Made by a program: the position numbers and the translations under genes | Notes under the pieces: generated by a model | What the model saw: the letters and a program-made list of their open reading frames with translations, nothing else | Told to the model about the DNA's origin: nothing | Databases searched by the model: none | In this document: piece after piece, positions 1 to 13,490 of the stretch | Numbering within the stretch: position 1 is the stretch's first letter | How the letters are laid out: each line of letters opens with the position of its first letter | Assembly (NCBI GenBank): GCA_018894105.1 | Contig: CM032128.1 | Location: 24,843,001-24,907,000 of the forward strand | Direction: 5' to 3' | Length of the DNA stretch: 64,000 nt | From: Jacaranda mimosifolia | Taxonomy: Eukaryota; Streptophyta; Magnoliopsida; Lamiales; Bignoniaceae

Positions 1-2
1 CT

Positions 3-1220
<1,218 letters not shown>

Positions 1221-1248
1221 TCAAGTGCCTTCAATTTTCTAACACAAA

Positions 1249-1680
1249 ATATGTGGAGGCCCTTAACTGAATTAAGCCAATTTTTCGAGAATTGTGCACA
1301 ACGGAATTATGTGAAGATAGTTTATTGCAATTGGAAAAAAAATCCCGGCTATCTTGTGTAAGTTGGAACGCATATTCCCACCAGGTTTTTTTGATTCAAT
1401 GGAGCACTTGACGGTACACCTACCGTATGAGGCACTTGTTTGTGGGCTTGTACAATATAGATGGATGTATCCTTTTTAGAGGTAAATAATCAATCTAATG
1501 TGTAAATACTACAAATATTCCATACATATTAAATATTTATAATTATATGTCTTCATTTTCCAGATTCTTCCATGATTTAAAAGGTATGGTCAAAAATAGA
1601 GCTAAAGTTGAGGGATCTATATATGAGGCATATCTAGCCCAAGAATCAGCATATTTTTCATCGTAATACTTCGAGTCTCA
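1249..1680 (+). pseudogene. TNP2-like transposase, DUF4218 remnant
   Basis: Translation gives WRPLTELSQFF and then, after a one-base frameshift in a T run near 1283, RELCTTELCEDSLLQLE, followed by FPPGFFDSMEHLTVHLPYEA and a GLVQYRWMYPF block. These are the signature segments of DUF4218, which follows the catalytic region in plant CACTA transposases. A GT at about 1481 and an AG at about 1563 bound a plausible short intron, after which KNRAKVEGSIYEAYLAQE continues the family pattern. The frameshift and later stops (for example near 1666) show decay. Confidence 0.8.
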
Positions 1681-2157
1681 CATTCAATCAAGGAGTACGA
1701 GAAGTAAACGAAATGAAAAAAAGGGATATAATGATCAATAACCACGTACTCTGTCAGTTTTTTAATCAAACTGGACAGCCTGCTGGTAAGTGTACTAGTA
1801 GGTAGTTGAATAATGATGAGTTGAAAGCTGCCTTATCGTAAGTTCTTTTAAATTGTGATGATCGTGCCTTTTCACGAGTAAGCTTTCCAATTCAATATAA
1901 ATTCATTTTTAATTAATAAGTTCCAATTGAAAAAAAGAAAACTAATGTTCAAACTCAATATATTTTAGGATGTATAAAGCAACCCTTCGAAATTGTTGGC
2001 CCTTCATCAGCAACCTTCAAGTGGAGCAATCTGTTGAGGATCATTTTATAAATTGGTTCCAAAACTATGTAAGTATAAAAAAAATTAAAATAAATAATTA
2101 TCTTTGTTAACCAATAAAAACTATATTAATTATTCAATTCCTTGCTATTATTTATAG

Positions 2158-2878
2158 GTGCATACTCCAGAAAATATGGTACAAAATCAATATTTGAAGA
2201 ATATAGCATGAGGTCCTATGAGAAAAGTCAAGACATGGCATCATTTTTTTTGTTAACGGATATGTATTTCATACAAATTCATTGGCAAAGTATAAAAAGA
2301 CATGTGATTCTGGAGTGTGTCTCAAAGGTGAAGAATCATCAGAATTTTATGAAAAATTGAAGGAAATAATCCTACTAGAGTATCCAGGTGTACCTGAAAA
2401 GAAAGTTTCCCTCTTTAACTGTCATTGGTTTGATTCACTGTCTAACCGTGGTATCAAGATAAACAAAGAGTATGATATCATTGAAATCAAAGAAAATGAA
2501 AAACATCCTAAGTTTGATCCTTTTATCATTGCTCAACATGCATCTCAAGTGTATTATATTCCTTATCCTGGCTCTAAAAGAGATAGAGTCCATTGGCAAT
2601 TTGTGATCAAAATAAGACCAAGAAGTAGGGTGGATAAATGTTATACTATGGAGGTAGTTTTACAAGAACTACCTACCACAGTCAATGCAGTTGTCAATAC
2701 CGATCCAACTGGTGACTTACTTGAGACTAAGGGACCTTGTGAAGAAATAAATCTAGAAAACAATTAAGTGATAGGTGATGACAAAGAGTTAAAGGATGAG
2801 GATGAGGATGACGACGATGGTGCATATGATGATGATGATGAGGAGGAGGATGATGATGATGATGATGATGATGATTAG
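2158..2878 (+). pseudogene. TNP2-like transposase C-terminus (DUF4216) with acidic tail
   Basis: After a likely intron ending at the AG before 2158, the frame reads VHTPEN, then an in-frame TGA near 2210, then a frameshift in a run of T (about 2243-2250), after which NGYVFHTNSLAKYKKTCDSG opens a clean DUF4216 stretch to 2764. Landmarks include GVCLKG, VSLFNCHWFD, the KFDPFIIAQHASQVYYIPYP block and HWQFVIKIRPR. A TAA at 2765-2767 stops it, but the same frame runs on for 36 codons of almost pure Asp/Glu to a TAG at 2876-2878. Such acidic tails are common at the end of these proteins, so the TAA is probably a late nonsense change. Confidence 0.82.
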
Positions 2879-3038
2879 TTATTTTAATTTGTTGTTATGT
2901 AATGTGAATTTATGTAAAAAAAACTCAGTGTTGATGTACTAATTGATTGTAATCTTTATGATTGTTTATACATTTATGATAGTGATTTATTTAATGTCAT
3001 TTATCTATTATAATTTACATAATTAGTATTTGTTATAG

Positions 3039-4702
3039 ATGTCAAGTAATATAAAGGGAAAAAATAAGGTTGTTCCATCTAGCGCTGGATCGGATCCACA
3101 CACTCATCCAGATCTTGTGCCGGGTAGTTCTCCATTAGATGCATCACCTACTCCCTCATCTATCCCATCTACACCAGCATCTACAGATGTTACTTATAGG
3201 ACATTTATTCGGCCTCGAGGGAGAGAGTAATACTTTTTAATCTTTTTAATTACCGTAATTTATAATGTTATGTGTACTAATAAATTATATTTTATCTTTA
3301 TAATATATATTGTAAAATTATCTTTGTGATGAGGAGTTGTTATGTGCCCAGGAGATAAGTACTATTATTAAAGGGCACTTACGACAAGCTTGGAGATCAT
3401 GGAAAAAAGTTCCAAGTGCAGTTAGAAGGATGTAGTTTGGGGAGTTTGAGGTAAGAATTATTTTAAGTGTCATATGTGTGTGTATATATATATATATATT
3501 TAATTAGATTTCAAAACCTTCAAGTTCTCTAAATGTTTTAAATTCTTTTATGTGCCTCAGAAAAAATTTACTTGGTATGAATATGAAAGTACACTGATCC
3601 GCAAAATATTTGAGCATCATGGCTCGGAGATATTGAAAAATAAGTTACACCGAGCATGTCAATCCAAAAAAAAAAGCCTATTTGGATGGGAGATGAAGTT
3701 TGGGATGGATTGCTTCAAGAATGGGGCAATGATGGAATCCAAAAAATAAGTGCTCAAAATAAAGCAAATCGGGCATCAGACTGCGGTGGTGTTGGATTTC
3801 CACTTCATCATGGTGGTTGTATCTCACACCTATCACACAAAGATAAATTGGTAATTTTTATAAAAGTATCATTATTTAATTTAATTATAATTGATTCCTG
3901 GTATATGTGTTTAGATGTAAGAGAAAGAACTTAGACACCCACCTTGACTTGCAGAATCATTTATGCGTACACATTCTCTATTAAATGAAAAAAGGGAATG
4001 CATATGGGTCAATGAATGTGCACAGAATACTTATGTAAGTAGTGTGCTACATAAAAACAAAGAAAGTTTAAATGTTACACATTTTATGTTAGAAAGTTTA
4101 AATGTTATATATATGTTAATTTTTAATGTAGAAAGTTTAAATTTTTATATATATTAATCATTTTATGTACTTCATGTATAGAATACGTTCAACAGTCAAG
4201 TAGGAGAATTCTCTAGTCAAAGTTCAAGTGATGGTGTTGGCAATTCTTTAGTACCCATGTCATCTTAACTTCAGGTGAAAGTTCTAAGTTATTCATTTAT
4301 ATTTTATCTTATTTTCAAATTGAATTATTTGATTTTTATTAATATGTGGTAATATTATTTATGCAGGTGTGGAAAGATACAGTAAGCGGATCGAAAAATG
4401 GGCGGATCTATTGACTTCGAAGTAAGGATTCCTTTGTCTCGGGTCACTCATCGAGAGGACTTCCAAATAATCCGCGCTGTGAAAGTGAAGAAATGAAGAC
4501 ATTGAAAGAAGCAATGACAATGTTGAAAGAACAAATGACAATGTATAAACAAGAAAATATGATGCTTAAACAAAAATTCATAGATATGGAGGTGATGATA
4601 CGACAGATGTTCATACAGCAGAATATGCATTCCCCATCACATCAGTTCATCCTCATACATCACTATCTTATCTGCCTACAAATCTCTCGTTCGTGGCACT
4701 AG
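3039..4702 (+). pseudogene. Second CACTA gene: plant transposase (Ptta/En/Spm) family, fragmented
   Basis: The pieces in order are: a Ser/Pro/Thr-rich N-terminus starting MSSNIKGKNK (3039-3230); an exon-like stretch with IIKGHLRQAWRSWKKVPS (about 3365-3432); KKFTWYEYESTLIRKIFEHH (from 3555); then, after a frameshift in a 10-base A run (about 3666-3675), KPIWMGDEVWDGLLQEWG and NRASDCGGVGFPLHHGG (to about 3830). RTHSLLNEKRECIWVNECAQ follows (3966-4025). A final segment (4370-4640) has an SGSKNGRIY-like block and a charged coiled coil, MKTLKEAMTMLKEQ. This order (PxW, NRASD.GG..HTGG, H-K-K.G.WV, coiled coil) is that of the TNPA/Ptta family, thought to bind subterminal repeats. Stops and shifts make it non-functional. 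Confidence 0.75.
4070..4146 (+). repeat. Short tandem repeat inside CACTA ORF2 region
   Basis: The string GAAAGTTTAAATGTTA or a close variant occurs three times (about 4071, 4091 and 4130), each followed by AT-rich filler ending in TTAATGTA or TTATGTTA. It lies in a probable intron of the second CACTA gene. Confidence 0.6.
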
Positions 4703-5059
4703 GCTCACATTTACCTTAGCCAAAGGTATCTCCTACACCATCCTTATCTAGATCTCCTAATAAACAGCCACGAAGAAACATAGATGATGATTAATTGACT
4801 TATGTATGAATATTTAGGTATGTACTATGTTAAGACGATTACACTTTGATAATTACATTTTAATTCTTTTATATTGTTGAATTTATAAATATTTTGTTTA
4901 TTTAATGTTATATTTGGATTTTATAGAAGATTTGTTGTTTTATAATTTGATGGTTATAAACGCCGTTAAGTATGGTGTTGTTGGATTTATGATTATACTA
5001 TTATTGATTACAAGTTTTTAATATTGGAAAAATGCTGCAAAATAAAAAAAAATAAAAAT

Positions 5060-5314
5060 ATTTTGCGATGGAAAAATCCGTCACAAAAAATCACCAAAAA
5101 ACTAAATATTTGCAATGGCCAAAAATCCATCACAAAATGGTATTTGCGACAGAATCTGCGATGGAATTTTCCGTCGCAAAAACTCCAGCCATCGCAAATT
5201 TGCGATGGAAACTTCCGTCACAGATTTCCAACCGTTCGCAAAATCCGTCGCAAATTATTGGGACCAAAGATTTTGAGATAGATTTTTTCTGTCGCAAATC
5301 CCAATTTAGTAGTG
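5060..5314 (+). repeat. CACTA 3' subterminal repeat block and terminal inverted repeat
   Basis: Short motifs of the type TTTGCGAC/TGGAA and their complements (TTCCGTCGCAAA, TCCGTCACAAA) occur at least ten times in both orientations between 5060 and 5300. The block ends with TTTAGTAGTG at 5305-5314. Arrays like this are the known binding sites of the TNPA-type protein in CACTA elements. The bases after 5314 are TTT, which would be the 3-bp target copy. Confidence 0.8.
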
Positions 5315-5699
5315 TTTTAAATTATATATTTAATATGTTGCTTGATGTGTATTTAAATTTTAACACCAATATATTTATAAAAAAATTTCTTCTTCGATTT
5401 GAAATCTGTACGGAAATTTTGGTAGAGGTGCTGGGATTTTTCAATAAAGACCTTTTGATGTTTAAGTTAAAATATTGCAATTAAGTTTATATCAATAAAG
5501 ACCTCTCAATGTTTTAGTTGAAATACTATAGGTTTTGCTTATGAAGAAAAATGAAATATATCAAACGTACTTTAGTAAGGTTCTTAAACATTGATGTGGT
5601 CTAATTTTGATGTAATAAATTTGTGAAGAAAGTATAAATACATTATACAAATTACAATGGTAAAGTAGTTCCTCTTTTGAGGTAGTAAATCCATAATAG
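5315..5699. other. Intergenic spacer, nothing recognised
   Basis: AT-rich sequence between the CACTA end and the hAT-like element. The string CAATAAAGACCT occurs twice (5443 and 5492), followed each time by related bases, suggesting a small duplication. No coding similarity was seen. Confidence 0.5.
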
Positions 5700-6251
5700 G
5701 TTGAAGGAAGGGGTGGCAAAATGGGTTGTAAACCATGGGTCCAACTCAATCCATATATGGTTTTGGGTTGGGTTGGGTTGGGTTCCAAAATTTTGAAAAT
5801 GGGTTGTGGTGGGTTGTATTTGGTTTGGGTTCAATGTGAGTTTAAGTGGGTTAAAAATGGATTCAAGCAATTAATTTAACAAATTAAAAAAATAACTTCA
5901 AATTAATAATAACAAATTTATATTATTTTTATTTTCTCATTTTTGTCAAAGTCTCATAATTTTGGATCATTAATAATATTTAAATTGAAATAATCATCTT
6001 GGACTTAGGTTAGTTGTCTTGAATTTTTCTCAAAATATAAATTTTAATATATGAATAATATATGAAAGTGATCATAGGAATAAATATTGTATCTACTAAT
6101 TAAAAACAAATTCTAAATTTAATTTGTTGCTTAACTAATATTGCATGTCCATAGTAAGATTGACATACAACTTATATATATTAATTCTTGAAAAATGAAA
6201 ATTATACAAATTCTTTATTGAAAATTTAATATACATTTATTGGTGTGAATT

Positions 6252-6485
6252 TAGGAGTGGACGTTCGGATTGAGTTCCCGATTTTTTGGATAGTAATTTT
6301 AACTACCCCACACCAACCTGAAATTGTCGAGTACCCAACATTTCAAATATCCGACACTAAATACTATTTAAAAATTTTTTAATTAAAAATAAAAAAAATA
6401 AAAAAACAGGAAATTGAACGTTGGGGACTAACAGAGGCCAAGGCCAAAGTTTGGCCACTGTTAACAGCGGCCAAACTTTGGCCTC

Positions 6486-6516
<31 letters not shown>

Positions 6517-6853
6517 ATCTATAATATATATTTATATATATGGTATATATATAATAAGTATTTTATATATTTAATATATATATTAAATATATAATATATA
6601 AACATAACTATAAAAGATCATTATTATATATATTATACATAATATATATCTATTTATATACAAATTAAAGTCGGGTACCCAAACTACCCAATTGGGTAGG
6701 ACTTCTTACCCGATATCCAACCCAAAATTTTATTCGAGTATTGGGTACCCGACCCGCAATTTTTTTTTAAATAAGAAAAATTCAACTCGATCGGATAATA
6801 TCCGATCGAGTCGGGTCGGTACCCGAATCTTCTGATCGAAACGCCCACCCCTA
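6252..6853. mobile_element. Nested hAT-like miniature element
   Basis: The left end TAGGAGTGGACGTTCGG and the complement of the right end TAGGGGTGGGCGTTTCG form imperfect inverted termini. The flanking 8-mers TGTGAATT (6244-6251) and TGATAATG (6854-6861) match at five positions, as expected for an aged hAT target copy. Subterminal TCGGGTACCC-type motifs occur in both orientations (6670-6830). The element sits inside the larger hAT-like element and holds a near-perfect palindrome and a TA microsatellite. Confidence 0.65.
6442..6483. repeat. 42-bp near-perfect palindrome followed by a (TA)n run
   Basis: The arm GGCCAAAGTTTGGCC (6442-6456) is exactly complementary to 6469-6483. The 12-bp centre contains the palindrome CTGTTAACAG, leaving only one mispaired position over 42 bp. 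A (TA)n tract of about 28 bp starts at 6489. Palindromes this strong can extrude a cruciform or give a hairpin transcript. Confidence 0.85.
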
Positions 6854-9685
6854 TGATAATGGTGTCATTTTCTTCAAAATGATCAATCTTTTTTACAAAA
6901 TAACTACTAGAATTGTAATTAATTATGAATATAATTACATATAAAAAATTAATAAAATAAATATATAATTTAATAAATCTTCCATTATATTGTAAAATTT
7001 CATATTGAATATAAGATATGAAAGATATATTAATATTATTATTTTTTTTGAATTAATTTTTTTAATTAAGTAAAATATTTATTTATTTTTTCATTTGGAC
7101 CCATTTTCAACCCAACCCAAACCATTTTCAACCAACCTACTCACAACCCATATTGAGCCCACCCATATTGAACCCAACCTAATTGAGCCCAAATCATACC
7201 CAACCCAACCCAACCCACCCATTTGCCACCCCTAGTTGAAGGTAAGAACTCATCTTCAGTGTAATCAGGCCAAATGCACAAAGTGCTATGGTTGGAGAGA
7301 AAGTCCTCACTCTTCTTCTTTGGTTTATAATACCCCAGAATGTCTATGAATATAGAAATAGTTATTACAAGGTTGAGTATGAGGGTTTACAACTCTGCAT
7401 AGCAAATTATACATCTTACAATGTTCTTAAGCTTAAACTAATTAAGTCAATAGCCTCTTGGCCTCTATCAAGCCCAAATAATTTGTTAGGTTTAACAATG
7501 GCACATCATATAGCTCCCTCTTCCTAAAAAAATTTTCGTGCAAAAAGGAATTTGGGATATTTGAACATCTGACCTTCTTGTGATTAAGGTTTTCCATCGT
7601 GACTAAGATATGCTCTGCAATTATTGACGGATTTAGGGTGGCAAGCAGGGGCCACTGCCCCCCTCCCCCCTCAACTTTTTTTGTGTTTGTATATGTACAT
7701 ATATATATATATATATATACATACAAAAGTTTCAATAATAATTAATTTTAATTTTAAAAGAATACATCATTTAATATTAACTAAAATAACTAATTTTTAA
7801 TTATATTCATTAATTTTAAAAGATTTAACTTTTCTTGTTGGGCCTTAATAAAAAGAATTAATTATTTACATTAATTGAATTAAATCAATTGATTTTAAAT
7901 GACGAGAAAAATGAATTTAATTAATTTAATTTTTACGTATTTAATTTATAAACTCAAAATAATTTTTAAGTCTATATTCATAATCAAGTAATCAAATGAA
8001 GAGTACAATTAAGTTGGGCCTATTAAGGTATTTTCATTCTATTTGTATGAGAAAAAGTTATAATAGGGATTTAAAAAGAACCTTAAGGGGTATGCAAAAC
8101 AATCAAAATTTAATTTGTTGACTTTAAGAAGATTGAGACAAAGAGACAATAGTAAGTCAATATTTTAAAAAGACTTTTTTGAATTTTCTTTATTTTCAAT
8201 AGCTACAAGTAAGAAGAAAAAAAAAATCACTATAAATATTATGAAAAAGAGGCTCCAAAATAAAATGAAAAATAACTTTTTAGCCAATTGCTTAGTTAGT
8301 TATATTCGAATGATATTACAAAAAAAATTTATATTGATTCGATCACTAATGAAATTTATGGTGTAAAAGATTGTTGTACTTAATTTTGATGTAGATCATA
8401 TATTTTGAATTCATAAATTGTAAAATTTATAGTTAAATTTTTATATTTTTATAGCTTTTGCCAGCCCATACTTCTATTTCTGGATCTTCACTATTTGCAA
8501 TGCCCGTCACCTTAGTATATATGTACAGTCAAGGCAACAATTTTACTCTTATTCTTATTCTTACTTTTGCCTTAATTTCCTGAAAGAAACTTATTTTCTT
8601 TTAAATTTTCTGGTCATGTAAATGTGGGGGAGTAGGAGTACGTGTTAGTAGGAGTTTTGATTGAGGATGATGGAGTTGGTAGGGTTAATGGCATAGGTGA
8701 ATATTAGTAAGGCAATGAAGAGAGAGGAGGTGAGTTGTGTAACGGAGCAGCAATGATCAATCGCCGACTTAGGGCAAGACTCCAACTTTACTACCTAACG
8801 ATTAAACAAAGGCATTCTGCCAGACCTGGCAACTTGGGCGCTATTACAAAGTCAAGCCTTCACCCTGGCGACGAGTCTCGCCTAGTGCCTCGATTTGGTC
8901 GCAACAAGTTTATGGTGTTGTTGATGCATCGACTTAGCATACCTACGACCTAGGTTATAATTCTATGGTTGTGAAACTTCTTAAGACGATGTCACTCGAG
9001 TGATTAAGGCAATCTTAATTAGACACCTAAGTGTCGCTAGCTCTAAGGTTTAGGTGTTGAGAGCACTTGACAACTTGAGTGATCCAACAACAAGAAGAAT
9101 GCGAGGCTACTGGCGACCTTGGTACTTTTGTGGGAAGTGGGAGTTAGCCCGGTTGAAGGTGGGAGTCAACCTCGCAACTGAGTTATAGATATCAACACTT
9201 GTGAGAGTGCTACCTAGCTAGCTATGGAAACGATCGAATTGTGGCGTTGTGGAATAAGAGAATTAATGAGTGTTTCTTCATATGAATTTCTTCTTCTAAC
9301 CAAAAGGCGGGAGTCTTTGAGCTTTCAACTGGATCCTTCACGCCTAGTTAAGTGGCTTGCATCTTCAATGGTTCACTATTAATATAATATATTACATCCT
9401 CCCTATATATGTTCTGCTGCTTGCCAATTAAGATAACTTAGGAGTTTGGGCTTTGCATGAGCCAGCACATTCCTAACTTCTTCGTTTGTTAGGAGTTCAT
9501 TAGGACTTATAAGAGCAAGAGTGCTAGTATGCATACAGAAGTAAGAAATATTTGATTGTACGTACCGTCATTTTTCTTTGGGTATATATCAGTAGTATTA
9601 GTATACTATCATTTTGCTTTTCATTATCCTTTCTATTTATATATCTTATCTCGTGTTTCTTTAGTGGATCTCCTTTTTCCTCAAT

Positions 9686-9719
9686 GGTAGGAGGTAGGAG
9701 GTAGGAGGTAGGAGGTAGG
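9686..9719 (+). repeat. Heptamer tandem repeat (GGTAGGA)n
   Basis: About five copies of a 7-bp unit, GGTAGGA, in a head-to-tail array. It is a small minisatellite; the unit is not the plant telomere repeat. Confidence 0.8.
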
Positions 9720-11111
9720 TTAGAGTTGAAGCTATACAAGCTCAAAGGAGGGCCCACTAGAGAGATGTAGTGGCCCGGCCAGTAGGGGAAATAAATACTG
9801 AAGGTTGGTGTTTGAGGCCTCCTCCCAGTCCTTGCCACGTTGAGATGAGCATCAACTGTCTGTCATCCATCATCTCATGCACATTGCACAGTAACAGTAC
9901 CTCTCTCATCCTCTTTCCTCCTTGTGCAGTAATCCTGGAAGAGGATTCCTGAGAGTTCGACCTGTAGTCTCTCATTTTTCTTATAAGAAAAATAAAAATC
10001 AATATTCTACAGCACTATAAGAAGTTTGAATAAGCCATTTTCTTTCAAAAGTGGAAGAATGATTGTTAGCCAAGAATATTATTAATAATGGATGATCACT
10101 AGCTAAAAGAATAGACATCAATAGCAATTTTTAATTTGAAGGTACCGTGACTAATTTTTTCATTAAACAGCTATATGATTTGGATTGTGTTCCATTACAT
10201 TTTAGTCCCATCTGTATATATAATTATACAAATATTTATACCATTTTGAATTTTAAATCTTATTAAGAATATTTTGTTCACTAAAATACAACGAGGATTG
10301 GACTAAGAGCAAAAGAAAAAATTCACAACAATATTTTGTTGGCATCATCGTTTTTGTTTAAAAATTTTGAAGGTTGGAAAAGTTGGATGAATGTATCAAA
10401 TTCATAACAAAAGTTTTTATAAGCATGAAAGAGGATGGAAGTTGGAACTAGTTGGTAATTTAGTAATTTTAGAAGGATGACAAATGTAATTAACCTTCAA
10501 CTTATTTGGATAAAGTTTGCTTATTATTAAGTCGGGCATGTTTTCAATAAGGTATGCTAGTACTTACCTTACATGAGGTATCATTAAATTAAATGATATA
10601 TGTCTTTTTACAATAGTTTATCATTAATTTTACAACAAGTTGTTCGACGTTCGCATTTTAAAATTTTAATACATTAAGTGCTTGGTAAATGTTTTAAAAA
10701 AATAATAAAAATATATTTTTCAAAAAAAATTATTATAAATAGATAACATAATTTCATAATCTTGAATTATATATTTTACAATATTAAAATAAAAAATATA
10801 TCTAAAATGATATAATTATCTTTATTTATTAACTAAAATAAAAAATTTAAAAATAAATATAAAATCTAAAACTATCATCCTAACAATATAATTTAAGTTT
10901 AAATAAGAGATTTAATAATTTTAATCATTTTAATACAATTTTAATATGGTTTAAATCATTTTGGACAATATAATTTAATAAATTTTAAAAAATAAAATAA
11001 GTAAAAAATAATTATTTTGGATTAGTACTTAATAATATATAAAAATATAAATGTACTCAAAATAATTTGATTAAATTAATAAATTAATTAAAAAATAAAA
11101 AAGTAAAAAAT

Positions 11112-11318
11112 TGAGGGGGGGAAAAATAGAGTCATCTTCGACTTCCCCTTCCCCCACCCGCCCATTCCCCACCCAGCCGCTAACCCCCCCAAGCTCCTCC
11201 TGTCCCACGACTCCCACCCCGCCCCCTCCTTTCCCGACAGTCCATATCAGCCGCCCGGCCGTGGCCAAATCTGGCCGCCTGGTCGGGCGGCTGCATGTGT
11301 ATATATATATATATATAT
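11112..11318. other. GC-rich islet with GGCC-type inverted repeats, ending in (TA)n
   Basis: Within very AT-rich flanks this roughly 185-bp stretch is dominated by C on the plus strand, then carries CCGCCCGGCCGTGGCC and GGCCGCCTGGTCGGGCGG, which can fold on themselves, and ends in a TA tract. A similar islet lies at 41935-42060. Two overlapping opposite-strand open frames here look like compositional artefacts rather than genes. Confidence 0.5.
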
Positions 11319-12796
11319 CCATATATGTGTAAATATATATTACTTTAAAATATTTTCTTTGGAGGATTTTTATAGTATTTGATTTTAGATTTTTTATTTT
11401 TTTAATTTTTTTTTAGTGAGGATTAAATAACATTTCATATTTTATGGATTTTTTCATAAATAGATAAAATTTTCATATTTTATGGGCTTATTTTTCACAA
11501 ATAGATCAAATTTTAGGGTTTTTTTCATAAATAGATAACAGTTTTCATTAAGATTTTAATGAAAAATTAAACAGATGAATAAAACTATTTAAAAAGTCAT
11601 AAAATTTGGACTAAAAGTGTCCAAGGCCATAAGTTTGGGACTAATAGTGCACACACAACTAAATTATGGGACCAAAGAGGTAATTTTCCCATTTGGTTAA
11701 ATTAAATAAGTTTTCAATAATAAAAATTTTATTATTGGTAGCTAACTTTTTGATACAATGAACCACTAACATATGATTAGAATTAACTATCAACTAGTCG
11801 TATAGGTAATAGGTTAAATATATTTATTGTATTGCTTCTTAATCATTAAAATGAAAGTCTATAATTTCACATTTTAAATTAAACAGCTTAAATTCCATTT
11901 ATACATTCCTCATATAAAGTATATACAAATTAAGATTATACTATAGACTACTCCTATTAAGTTGGATTAAAACATGAGATGAGAAGCATTCAATTCTTCG
12001 TAAATATGAGCATAACTTTAAGTATACAATATAAAATAAAAAATATTTAAACTTGAACAGGATACATATGCAAGTGAATTACTTGGGATTTAAAATATGG
12101 TTATAATTTATACCTCATGTCTTAAATATGATACAATATTCTTATGATTATTTAATATTGAAACTGTTTGGCATATGCTATTGGCTAGTTTATTTCATTA
12201 CTCTGATAAAAGATTGAGATCATTACCACAACGAACATTTTCATTAATTATTAGTAGTACTTTTATAATAATAGAATATTCAACCATCAATTACATATAT
12301 ATAACTTTAATATAGAAAAAGGTTTCAAATAAAAATCAAAATTTAAATTTTTTTATAAAATTCTATACATCGAGTTTAATATGAGCACATATAATACATG
12401 CATTATTCAACTCAGAAGTACGAGTATATTTGATGCATGTGTATATTATCCTGTATCATACACATGCATTTTTACTAATTAGATGTTTACAATAACTTTT
12501 TTCAATCATTGTATAAACTAATTTCATTTAGTATTGAATCATTATAAGTTTTGAAAAACATGGGCTCAAATTATTTCCAAAAAAAAAAAAAAAAAAAAGG
12601 GCTCAAATTTGAAAAAGGCACCTTTCCCTTCTCTTTAAATTCTTTACCTTTAATATAGATTTATTAAACAAAATTATTTTATCTCCAAATAAACTGTTTT
12701 AATATCCAAAATATTTGTTTTTATATTTTTATTTGACGGGAATCGTCATCAATCTAATTTGAATACCCATCCGCAACCTCCAACTCCCAATCCAGG

Positions 12797-13490
12797 TAAG
12801 ATTGTCAATGGTCCGGGTTTGGATCAGATCTACCATATCCGACTCTGATTATCAAAATTTATATCAAAATCCGATCCGAAATCATATAGGATCTTTGTTA
12901 GCCAGTATCATATCCGAATCCGATGAATATCGAAAATTCGATTAAAAAATCCGACTCGATTTTTTCCCTTTTTTCTTCTTTTTTTCCTTTTGAATTTTAT
13001 AAAAATATTGTATTTATAAAGTATATATATGAAGTATTTGAATTTTTAACAACTTTTTATTATATATTAGTACAAAAGTTAGATATTTGAATGCTAAATT
13101 CCTATTTCACATTATATTAATACATAGATGACTATTATATATTATTATATTTGATATTTTATCAATATTCCTCTTATTTTTTAGGTTAAAGACTCAATAT
13201 TAATAGTACAATATAGATGTTAATATAGCTATCAGGTCAATATAATATATAGATTTTAATTATTTTAAAATCTTTATTAATATTATATATAAGAGCATTA
13301 ATTTAATAAAAAATATTAAAATTTGAATTTGGATCTTTAACGGATCATATTGTTTAATTTCATATTCGATCAACTTATTTCGAATTATGAATAATTATAA
13401 TATGATTTGATTCATCATATATTTTAATTAAATAAAAATTTTAAAATTCAAATCGAATTCAAATTAAAATTCGATACATTTACAGCTCTA
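12797..13490. mobile_element. hAT-like miniature element, copy 1 of a two-copy family
   Basis: This 694-bp element starts TAAGATTGTCAATGG and ends TTACAGCTCTA, imperfect inverted termini. The 8-mers AATCCAGG (12789-12796) and AATCTAAG (13491-13498) agree at six positions. It is colinear along its full length with 24213-24908: both contain AGGATCTTTGTTA near the left end and share most of the AT-rich middle. No coding capacity is visible, so mobility would depend on a transposase elsewhere. Confidence 0.8.

Larger units (their letters stand above)
5708..7234. mobile_element. Non-autonomous hAT-like element with 8-bp target duplication
   Basis: The element starts AAGGGGTGGCAAAATGGGTT and its far end, read on the other strand, starts TAGGGGTGGCAAATGGGT, giving imperfect terminal inverted repeats of about 18 bp. 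It is flanked by perfect 8-bp direct repeats GTTGAAGG (5700-5707 and 7235-7242), the hAT superfamily signature. The subterminal zones are rich in GGGTT on the left and AACCC on the right. The interior is AT-rich, has no transposase, and contains a second element (6252-6853) as a nested insertion. Confidence 0.88.
7243..12796. other. Long intergenic region without recognisable genes
   Basis: About 5.5 kb of AT-rich spacer. Open frames here are short and look like chance. Visible landmarks are a TA run (7697-7719), a somewhat GC-richer stretch (8730-9400) without recognised coding similarity, a 7-bp tandem repeat (9686-9719), and a GC-rich islet (11112-11295) ending in a TA run. Around 11440-11690 there are phrases such as GGGACTAATAGTGCAC and GGGACCAAAGAGG that recur in plant repeats, so a decayed retroelement is possible. 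Long A runs occur at 12578-12598. Confidence 0.5.

Noticed and set aside
5060..5300. Regularly repeated short motif that might suggest a CRISPR-like array
   Set aside because: Units occur in both orientations with irregular spacing, next to a CACTA terminus in a plant genome; this is a transposon subterminal repeat.
8735..8953. 72-codon open frame with ordinary composition
   Set aside because: No recognised similarity, no splice context and no supporting neighbours; short frames of this size are expected by chance.
11071..11332. Overlapping opposite-strand open frames rich in Pro/Gly
   Set aside because: They translate a C-rich islet and a TA microsatellite; low complexity on both strands argues against a gene.
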